From contig JAJEKV010000027.1 of the NCBI GenBank assembly GCA_021234155.1, positions 5,702,623 to 5,766,622 on the forward strand: 64,000 nucleotides of DNA. The letters run 5' to 3'. This DNA is from Isoetes taiwanensis. Its lineage: Eukaryota > Streptophyta > Lycopodiopsida > Isoetales > Isoetaceae. The notes below the pieces were generated by a model that saw only the letters and a program-made list of their open reading frames with translations, ran no database searches and was not told where the DNA came from. A program made the translations under genes and the position numbers. Positions 54,501-64,000 of this stretch are shown in pieces; position 1 is the first letter of the stretch, and each line of letters opens with the position of its first letter.

Positions 54501-57500
54501 TGGACCTTGCACAGGGTTGTTGTTGCCTCATGTTTCCCAGTCAATAGATATCACTCTGCATTTCCTGCTCAAGTCATTCATCCTGAATTGCATGCTCTCG
54601 TGAAGAGATGCAGCTTCAAAGGTTGATAATTGTAAGTGCTTGTTTGAAACACATATGGTGGACGTAAAAATTCCATCATCATGCTATAGTGGTTTTTCAC
54701 CATAATCTTGAAATATTTGTCAACTACTGATCTCAATATCTTTTGGAAGTTGAATAAAAATAATATCTCAAAGGACCATATCAAATGTGTAGCAAGAATT
54801 TTGATAAAATAGGAAGGAAAAGAACCAATCTACAATCCAGGTCCCACCACATAATCGACACGTTATGATTGCTTTCAAAGAAAAACTCAATGTTGATTAG
54901 ATCAAAGTGTTAGATTGTTTATAATATCAAAACACAATTTGACCTATTCCCAATGGATAATAACCCACACTTATAAGATATTTCCATAGAAGAAGAACAT
55001 GAAACAGGCATTGGGCGTTGAAGTCAATAACATAATCCACACTTGTCGTATAAGGACAGGTTAACACATGATTTTGAGACGCCAATGTTGAATCAAATAA
55101 TTAAATTGGACATGCAATGAAAGATGCAATCATAGGCTTATTGAAGACTAAGGCAATTCATATTTTATAATCAGGTACCACCTCATAGTCCCTCCAAAGT
55201 TAGTCTAGTGTCTAGCACATTAGTTTGGCAAAGTTGAGCTCTCGAGTTGTGAAGCCACTTCTATGTCTCTTCAGACCCTGATAGGCTTTATAATCTATCC
55301 AAGATGTGTATAATCCAATTACTTTCTAGTGATGTTCCCAGTGAGTAAGGGGTGGTCATAAATCATAAAGGTACCTTCTTTATCTTAGTGTAGCCTTACA
55401 TTCTTTATCTTCGTTAAGACATCTTTCGGACATACAAACTCAAATATACCACCTAAATCTTGTCTATCACAAGGCTCTTTAGCTAGTTACATCTAATTTT
55501 TTGATATCATTGGCAATGGAGATCTAGTCACGCCTAATTTTTTTTAATCATAAAATGGCATGGACAAAATGGAGATTCTACTATCTGGCATATATCATCC
55601 TTCATCTTGTATCATTTATAAGCTGGTCCTTATGTGCTCATGCTTGTCAATTGAGCATGTCATATAATGAGAGATGGTGTATAGAGGATGACATAAACAA
55701 ATCACTCATGTTTTGATAAGATATTTAGTCAATAGATATGATTTCTTGCATGTTTTAATGAAGCTTAAAATCCGACACACACGCTCTCTCTCTCCCCCCA
55801 TGGATGATAAAGAACAAATCAATTCTCCCTTATGCATTGCTCCATACTCATACTTCCAGCCATCTTAAACTAGGTTCATATTTATATTCATTTTAACCTA
55901 CGTTCTTTTAAAAAGAGATGCAACACGACAAGAGAAAGAAAATACAACCAACCTAAACTGATCACATGCTCAAGTTATCACATGATGATTGTTTAAAACA
56001 TACGAATCTTTGATAGTGCTTAAAAGCCATACAAAAGTGTTATATTTCTTATTATTACCAATAAACAATGTGATCTACTCCGGATGGATACTATACTCCA
56101 CAACTTTAAAACAAATTCTCCCACTCCTCAAATCAACAAGTTAAATATGTAAGAAATTTGTTTTTGGGCTCATACTCTATTAATTGAATAGTTGAAAATG
56201 TCAGCTCTGTGATGTCTCCCACATCTTTACGATGCCCAATCATATAGACATGGAGGGAGATTCCTCCTAGCACCTGACAATGCCGACATGGGGCCCTCCA
56301 TATGACTCGGACCACTTGTGAACAAAAGCAACTGGTTCGCGTGGAAGACATGGAGGTGTCATTGCCTAATCCTCCTCTACGCGATCTAACTGCGGAAGCA
56401 TAAAAATATATCAGCACATGATAACATACAAAGAATACATAGCCACTTCGAAGGGTCGAATCATTATTAACATCGTACTATAGCAAGAGCATATATACAA
56501 CACAAATATTGATAATCCTACCTTGGGCTTGGGCTCAATTGGGATTGACTGACGGTCTAGTATACAAGAGATCAACAGATAGAGATATAACAATGATGAG
56601 GACTGGTGTAGAACAATGGCTGGGGTTGTCCACTCCATCCGCCCGTCCTGTGCACACTTTGCGTATAGGTAGAAAAGTGTCGGGTCTTGACTGTAACTTG
56701 CAGAAGACATGACCCCAAAGTATCACTCGGGGATTTCATCTCCCCCTTCGGTGAGACAGGATGAGAACCCACCTCACCCAAATGGCATCATGCCAACTGT
56801 AGGTGGCTAGAGGATCATGGTTGCCCATATCCGTACTCGACCGAACCTCATTGAGATGATGCATAACCATCTAAGCTAAGAGAAGGTGCTAAACCACCTT
56901 AAAAATATCAAGGCTATTGAGCTACATAGCTACTGCACTTGCCTGACCCTTGACTGATGCCCCTATGATATGGAAGCTATGGAGTGTCCCAGGGACAAAA
57001 AAGAGTTATAAAAGTGTGATGACCCCATCTTTACAGGAGGTAGCATACCTCAATGAGAGAGTCAATGTAACTTTAAGGCATACTATTTGTAGGATGAGAC
57101 TTGGGGTAAGATATCTCTTCAGTTGAGAGTATGCAAGTTGTGCAACGCTGAGGAAATAAAAGATGAAGTTACATGTTATCCTACAATGTTCAAGTTATTT
57201 TGCAAGACGATAAGATAAGCAACTAATTCACTTACTCTGATGCATTTCTTTACACGACCAACTACTTTAATGGGTAGATATGTAACAGAGATCCTGCAGT
57301 ATAGAGAATCATGTTTAAAGAGTTTAGTAAATATTGAGAATATAAATGAGATTGAGAGTGAAGAGTCTAATGCACTCCTATTTGAGGATGCATTAGATTT
57401 TATTGTATAACTTTGAATGTAACTCTTGAACATCTTTTAGACCTGGTGGTCTAGTAGACGTAGTAATAAACATTTCATTTCATTTCTAAATGCCTCCGCC

Positions 57501-59440
57501 TCCTGGCCGAAATTCGTTTTGCGTAATATGCTAGAATGACGCTTTGCACGCGTAGAATCGGGCCGCTAAGCTCCAAATGCCAAAGTACTTCCTTTAGTCC
57601 AAACTTAAGCTCAATCGCTCCTAGAACGTTTCCTAATTGGCAGAACCTCAAAAGTGCTATTCTAAAGTTTATCCCCTTTGTAGGCACGAATTAGGATTAG
57701 GCCCAATCATTTGACACTTGGCCCTATGTGGAGTCAAGGCTAACAGAGTAAATGTGAGGATCTAAATGGTTACATGCAAGATAAATCAATATTGAATCTG
57801 GGAGCATGGAGAAATAGCTAAAGATCTAAATCCCAGTGGATTCAGCCATATTAAAGCATCAATCTGCTGTAAATCAAATCAGCTTGGTGATTTGTGAATG
57901 CTAACAAACAAGATCGATCTAGCAATTAAAGTATCAACGCTGTAAGATCCAGTGACTAAGATTGCACGAACCAAAGATTGTTCACAACATCAAATCTCAA
58001 CTGTCCAGAAGCGTCTATGAGCTTTTATTTTAATTTCTAGAAGATTCTATCCTGCTGTAGTGAATTTGCCAAGTGGACGGTGCCTCGCCATAGTTTGACC
58101 CTCTCAAGCACGTTTCATGCCACACTAAGGGCGAGCGTCAACCACCCTCCATGAAGATTTATAATTTGAGGTGTACTTTATAGCATCAAATTTCAATATA
58201 AATAAAACTCTAGTAGCACGTTTTTACCAAGTTGTAATAATGGAACCAACTCAATCAACATTGGAATAAGTGTTCCTAATCGCTCAAATTATCTCCCCCA
58301 TTAAGAACGAAATACTAATGATATGGGTTTCGATGGTGCCACGCTAATTCTGGAAAAGCTCTTTGGAAGAAAAATTCCTACTCTTCATCCGCCGGAGATA
58401 ATCTTGTTTTGCTCTGGGCTAAAGTTATCCTAAAGGATTACGCTGAGATCTGTCGGCCTTACCATCCGATTCTCAACAAAAATAAAGACATTCCAAAGAG
58501 GTATTTTTGTTAGTTTTGACTCGAGAAAATTATTTACGATAGTTTTTTGTGTTAATTCTTTTATATTGTAAAATTGAGGTCTGCTTCTAATCAAAATTTG
58601 TGATCATTTAGGAATGTGTCAAGGCCTACAAAAGTAGGGTCCATTGTGCTACTAGAACTCCCTAGTTCTCTCGAACCTTCCTGTAGAATCCCCTCGGCCG
58701 CATAAACTCAGCTACTAACCCCTGTGATTAGCTTGAAGCCAACTTCAAATAAAAGTTCTATCTCAAGAACTTAATACCGCAAAAAGCAAGATATTGCTCT
58801 AAATCACAAGAGAATCTTACAGTAAACGATAGATGATTCTCAGCCACAAGAGGATTTGGGAAAGTTAAACTCCTAAGAGGGTTGAAATTGCCTCTCGGGC
58901 AATAAAGAGAGCTGAGATCAAGTTCAAAACAACACGTAATCAGTGGATTCTTATCAAGAAACTCGGGAACTTCCAAGAAGCTCTCCTTAATTGCTACGTA
59001 TTTTTTAAAAGCACACCCAATTTCCATTTATATAAGAGAAATAAAAAACCAAGAAGAGGAGAAATAAAGGCTCTCGGGGCCTTTTCTCCCTTCGAATCTT
59101 AATCAGCCCTTTCTATCTATAGAATCGGGTCTCAGGACCGCAGCCTCTGGGCTGTCAATTCCAGTGTATCGGAGTAGTTAATTCCCTTTAGTAGCTGGGT
59201 AGATCAATGAGATGGAGCCGCACATGTGGACTTCAAATCATCAGTTTAATGTATTAAAAAATCTCACTTTTCATAAGTATTCCTTCGGTAGACCTGGGAA
59301 TTTGGTATCTAACAGCCATGATAGAGTGCTGTAAAACCAAAATAGGGAAAAACATATCTCATATGTAGTTGTTTAAGCATTTAGACCTATAGCATCTCCC
59401 TCAGAAGTGGCTACAAATTTGGTGTGTATTTAGTTAATCA
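54501..59440. other. no gene recognised, AT-rich
   Basis: Five kilobases without a defensible gene. Positions 56200-56400 and 56700-57050 are GC-richer and may be old LTR DNA. A stretch near 57360-57485 ends in GTAGTAATAAACATTTC and looks like a transcript 3' end. A coding-like scrap (LVLLWAKVILKDYAEI) lies near 58395-58450 on the + strand; I do not recognise it. Confidence 0.4.
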
Positions 59441-59444
59441 ACAA

Positions 59445-59666
59445 TTACCCAGCACTGACTGGGTGTGGATCTAGGCAAAGCCGGCATTTTAAGTCCATAC
59501 TTACATACTCCCAGCTTTGCAATGGTATTGGTAAAGGTTGCAATAGTCCTGTAGCTGCACTCCATGGCTGGGGCTTTAACAAATTGGACACGCCAAACAC
59601 GCGGCTAAGTCCCCTCAATTTGTGCCAATAGTTGCATGCTTTGGACCAACGAGTAGGTTCTTCCAC
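59445..59666 (-). pseudogene. Ty3-type retrotransposon integrase fragment
   Basis: The minus strand contains GLLQPLPIPLQSWEYVSMDL, the linker between the zinc domain and the first catalytic Asp of Ty3-type integrases. The rest of pol is absent. It is unrelated in sequence detail to the chromovirus at 35-40 kb (there LLFLPIPEAKWEQITMDF). Confidence 0.65.
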
Positions 59667-60069
59667 TCAAATTGCATGCCCGCCTTGTGGGGTTTCTGCG
59701 ATGGTCACGTGAATATCAATTCTCAAGATTAGCATGCAATGGTACATAAATCCTTGCTTTATAAAAGTATTAAACTGCATCTTCTTCTACCAATGCAATC
59801 CCCTGCATCGGTTACCGTAGTTGCTTATATCTTCCTGATATGCCTTTTAATCCTTTGGAAGAGATCACCCTCCTTGCATTTACTGTGCATTCAAATGCTT
59901 AATCCTAGATAAGGCATCTAGCAACTGATGAATTCTTCTTGAGAAGGTTTAATACCAAAATGGAACTCATGCAAAAAGTCAGGCTTCGCCACCTCTAGTT
60001 TGCCTGTATTAATCTTAGCTTGGCTTTGCAAGAACTTCAAAGGCTTGTGTGAGTATATACCAGCCGCAC

Positions 60070-60483
60070 TCATGGGCTCCTTTTTATCAGTACCACATCC
60101 TGGCGTGAAGGGCGGTAAATGGCGTCTTCAATGTATGAACTATAGCCAATAGTTTTTATCATATGCTGTATAATTCCATTCCGCTTGATTGCTTTTACGA
60201 CTTTCAGTATACAATAACACGCACCTTTGTTGCATAAGCACACTCTGCAGCTTGCCCACAAGTGATCCGTGCATAACTCAAACGACTTTATTTGAGGCTG
60301 TGCACCTTCGCATCGACTACCATCAAAAAAGACTTTGATCCTTTCAGTTACCTTTTTGTTGAGCCCACCTCTAATATTATACTCTTTTGACCTTTTCGTA
60401 GATCGGTGAGCTAAGCAATACCTTAAAAAACTTAGGAATAAATTTTCTTTGGTTAGTAGGTAGCCAATCGCAGAAAACTTCAA
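60070..60483 (-). other. hypothetical ORF (about 137 codons)
   Basis: The frame opens at a TTG, with no ATG nearby. It is basic and Cys-rich (ASCRVCLCNKGACYCILK). An overlapping frame just upstream (RLPEWKPPQG, VFCDWLPTNQRKFIPKFF) also looks coding, so a frameshift may separate two parts of one gene. The family is not recognised. Confidence 0.25.
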
Positions 60484-60782
60484 CTCTATGAATATTCCCT
60501 TGTGGCGGTTTCCATTCTGGTAATCGCTGTGATTTCATAGGATCTATACTTTTTCCTCTGCTGCACGTGGATCCGCAGAAATCTCATTTTTGTTTGATTG
60601 GAAGTCGCTCTTTGTTGCTTGTCATTGACAGAAAGTATTTGCATAAGGAAATGCTAGCCAAGTCGTAAATGCGCCAAGCTCCTATCCATAAGTAGAGAAT
60701 GGTAAATGGCGGAGTGCAAGCTACGTGCTGTGTTGAGTATACACCTCTAATTTTTGATTAGATGTGGGAACTCCCTTCCTAT

Positions 60783-61174
60783 TTTTCCACGGCATTGGAA
60801 AATAGGAAGGCTTCCATTGAATTAAATTTTGGAATTCCTAAAGATATGGTATATTTATGAGCGGCCCCATTGATAATGCATGAGTCCGCTCTTGAAAGCA
60901 TGGTCCATAAAGTCACCACGCAGAATATTATAAATATTAAAGAACTTCATTTTCCCGGCGGAAACCCTTCCTCAGCTAAACGAAATCCTTCATTTTCCAT
61001 GGAAACCTAATTGAAAACCTTTACTATTTTCCAAACAAGAGAAATCGGAAGGGCTCTCAACGGAATTAGAAGGTTTCATGGAAAACCCATCCTGGCTTTA
61101 ATGAAAGCCTAAGGGTTTCACTAGGGGAATACAGAAGATTTCCATGGAAATTTGGAAGGGTTTCCACGGAAAAT
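60783..61174. repeat. cluster of TTTCCAYGGAAA palindromes
   Basis: TTTTCCATGGAAA occurs at 60993-61005, TTTCATGGAAAA near 61074, TTTCCATGGAAA near 61139 and TTTCCACGGAAAA near 61161, with a related TTTTCCACGGCATTGGAAAA at about 60785. They lie in AT-rich DNA with repeated GGAAGG/AAACCC motifs. Confidence 0.6.
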
Positions 61175-61259
61175 AAGAAGGGTGCTGTTCCTAATGGGAC
61201 AATTATATAAAGTTGAGACTTCCACCTCAAAGCCCTTTTTTTGACAAGCATCCCAATGA

Positions 61260-64000
61260 ATGTTAGTCTTGAACGGAAACTAAGAGATGCATGCTTGCAC
61301 CTACCTTTATTTGGCTTGCAGAATTGGTAGATTTATTCTGCACTTTAAAAATAAATACCCATATTTTGGACTTGACCAAGTTTACTTCTTATTTGATGGA
61401 AGCTACTCATTGCGGTTAGATGTTGTTATATAATGTATGAGCTAAGGGGATGATATCACTTGCATACAACAACTATCAAAGTGACGGGTGAGCCACCAAT
61501 CATATTGAGTAGCCTAATCCTCAAGCTGGTATATATAAGCCAAACAAAGTGGACATTCCTTATGCACACGTCCCTTCAAGAAAATTCATGATGGTGGCAT
61601 GAGCCAACCGCCAGTACATGCAAATATACCTAGTATGTAATGCATCATTTTGCCTCACATTGTTGTTGATCGACTAATGGCCAGCGTCCAGACTAGAACC
61701 GCATGATCTCAATTGGCAGCACCGGGTAAGAATGTCAAGGTGCGCATCTACCAGAATTCCGCTTCCAAGGGCTGAACTTATCGAAGCGGCGACCTCTTTC
61801 TGACCTCAAGGCCAAGAGGTAGATCGCCAAAGAAATGCTAAGTAAAAAAGTAGCTTTTAAGGTGAAAAAATGGTTGAAGCTGGTGTGTTCTCTACGTCGA
61901 TTTGAACCATGAACTGTTGATTGATAAGCTCTCAGTAAGTACATATTTTGAATGTCTCAGAGTTTCTTCGTGGTCTAGGATCTACTAAAATATTCTTCTG
62001 TAATGCTTATGGTGATCTATTTTATAGTGATTCCATCCGATGGCAAAAAGTGTGTCTCCGGGACAATTCAAGCCTTCTATGATAGCGACATCTGGCTTTC
62101 TCTGTGATTAAGCATATGACATTATGAAGTTCCATTGTATAATTGCTGCTTCTAAACCGGTCTCTTGTGCCAGCATGCATCATGCTACTAAAAATGCTGT
62201 AATGGGCGGGTCTACTAAAAAGTGCTACAAGAAGCTGATTTCGCGCGGCATTTAGAGGATCCGCCGCTGGTTCCGTGATCGAGGAGGATATCAATCGCTT
62301 GCCCTTCTCGCCATTTGGCGTATAGTTACCAAAACGCTATTGCTGAGATCACGTTAAGACATTGTTATTATCTCAGAGTATTGTATTTCTGGTGTCAGTG
62401 GTTGTTATAGTATTAGAACTTGGGAAAAGGATTCTCACACAATTTGTGACCTAGGGAAACTTGCATTGAGTTGGTAAACCTCGCTTTTGCAAGGGGAGTC
62501 TTAACATTTTATCTTAAGAATTCTGCAATAATCTAACATGGTAATTTCTTTGTCTAAATCCGACCTTCTATAAGTATGATGTTTCCGCAGGTATGGCCTT
62601 ATTTTGAGATATCGCCAGGCGGGTTAGAACTATCATATTCTAATGGGTTTTCTCGCAGCATTCTTCTTTGTTCAAATTACCAGAAAGTATGTTTAGTTTT
62701 AATTTAACCAAGTAGCCCCTGAGTCAGCTTCATATCCCGCTTACATAGCAATATTTTTATATTAGCACTTATCGGGTTTGGTATGAAAGACTAAACTTGC
62801 AGTATTTCGGTATCAGAGATGGAGGCCATGACTTTACAATGCCGCTTGTCGTTATTAATCGAGGTAAAACCGAGGCGCCAGTTTGTGAAAGCGTATTGTC
62901 ACTTTGGCGGTGGGTGGCGGGGTTAACCGAATAATCATCCAATTAAGGGGAAGTGCCCAGCCGCGGATGTTCGCATTTCTATTAGAGACCTACTAAAATT
63001 ATATATGGCTAAGCCGCAATAGTAAAGCGGTGTATACTACCCTCTTCCTTGAAAATGAATGCCAGGGATGTTAAAAATGATAAGCCATTGCTTCATGTAA
63101 ACTAATAAGTCGCTGATTTATTTGTCATCAAATGTTTTTCCAAAATGTATTCTAATGGGTCCGCTTGTCTACATCCATTAATATATCCTATAGGCACAGA
63201 AAGCTGTATTGTAATTAATTTAGTAAGGGACATAAATCAAGAACTTAGCTACCATTTTACTGATACTACATGCCATCTTAAGTGATATTTCTCCAAAGAT
63301 AGGCCTCACTAGATTCACCTGGGAGACTATATCAAGATCTCAAGATTCAGAGTAAGGGCAGCAATGACCTCCTGAGATAGATGTCTTATTTTCTTCAAGG
63401 AGTGATGCCAAATCCGCATTGTAACACAGGTTGAATGGTAAAGCATGTGGATTCGATGGCTTAGTATGTAGAGCTTACCTAAATGGGAGGGGATCTCTTC
63501 GTGATTTTTCCTGTGTAATGAGGTGTTGTGTATGGGTTTCGTGATAAAATGGTAGTTTTGAAATAGAGGATCTCTATTCGCTGTGCTAGGTAGGTGATAT
63601 GCGGCAACTACCTGGTTAGCAAATAAGTTTTGCTTAAACTTTTACGCATCGGTAGAGTGTAAACTATCTCGCTGCTTTATAGAAATTGCAATCGGTTAAG
63701 GCAAGTGTGTTTGCATATGATTATCTCTAAGACCGGACCCATTTAGCTGGCCGGTATATTAGCAGAGGGAGCCGCAGTACTGCGTAATAAAAGATTTATT
63801 GCTTCTACGACTAAGAAAAGCCTTCTATCGGTTATTAATGCAAATGATCTGTTATACGACAAATGAGCCGCAGTTCCAAAGAGAGCTCCAATACGCGGTG
63901 ATTTTATTTCACAAGCGCAGTTACGCTTTGAGTTTTTCCCAATGGTCCGCATCAAATTTGAGAATACAATAGGTGTAAAACAAGGTAGCCTTGGTTCACC
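61260..64000. other. no gene recognised
   Basis: Short minus-strand ORFs (61735-61944, 62022-62294, 63743-63955) lack any family resemblance. No RNA gene or mobile element is recognised before the window ends. Confidence 0.4.

Noticed and set aside
1-64000. CRISPR arrays, bacterial operons, ribosome-binding sites
   Set aside because: Introns, plant gene families and plant retroelements show the DNA is nuclear and eukaryotic; the tandem repeats seen have no spacer structure.

Overview
The window is nuclear DNA from a land plant with a large, repeat-rich, AT-rich genome. Genes have many introns with GT/AG borders, and one encodes a PLS-class pentatricopeptide protein that uses Trp-rich S-type repeats. 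The mobile DNA is a chromodomain Ty3 element, Helitron helicase pieces, a PIF/Harbinger-type element, a miniature LTR element and a DUF7869-like transposase-like gene. I favour a fern or another seed-free vascular plant, mainly from the style of the PPR gene and the DUF7869-like element. A gymnosperm is not excluded. This placement is inference.

Three genes look intact or nearly so. A SPRTN-type DNA-protein crosslink protease (1820-6122, +) assembles from eight exons into 454 codons with a SprT domain and a C-terminal UBZ4 finger. A PLS-type PPR gene (7681-8883, -) has a truncated E domain. A calcium-dependent protein kinase of the CPK16/18/28 group (48983-53817, -) assembles from twelve exons into 520 codons, and every junction is in phase.

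From left to right: a LINE fragment (0.3 kb); SPRTN; the PPR gene; remnants of two plastid-protein genes, a ClpP6-like exon (10.0 kb) and the C-terminal part of glycyl-tRNA synthetase beta (11.3-12.0 kb); a PIF1-type helicase scrap (14 kb); gene-poor DNA with a small TIR element (18.1 kb) and several tandem duplications. Next is a CpG-rich block (22.7-29.4 kb) with an unrecognised minus-strand gene broken by a miniature LTR element and with a recurrent GC-rich palindrome. It is followed by a DUF8039-like exon and a decayed DUF7869-like transposase-like gene (30.2-32.6 kb). At 34.5-40.3 kb lies a second, dead copy of the PPR locus split by a 4.5 kb chromovirus. At 43.8-48.6 kb a Helitron helicase remnant is split by a 3.8 kb TIR element that carries fragments of an F-box/LRR gene and a P-class PPR gene. 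The CDPK gene follows, and then about 10 kb with only one Ty3 integrase scrap and a few weak ORFs.

The most informative observations are three nested insertions. In each case the target-site duplication can be read directly, and removing the insert rejoins the interrupted sequence: TSD GTAAC for the miniature LTR element, TSD TTTGC for the chromovirus, and TSD TTA for the TIR element in the Helitron. I saw no tRNA, rRNA or CRISPR features. All gene identities come from reading translations and have not been checked by database search.
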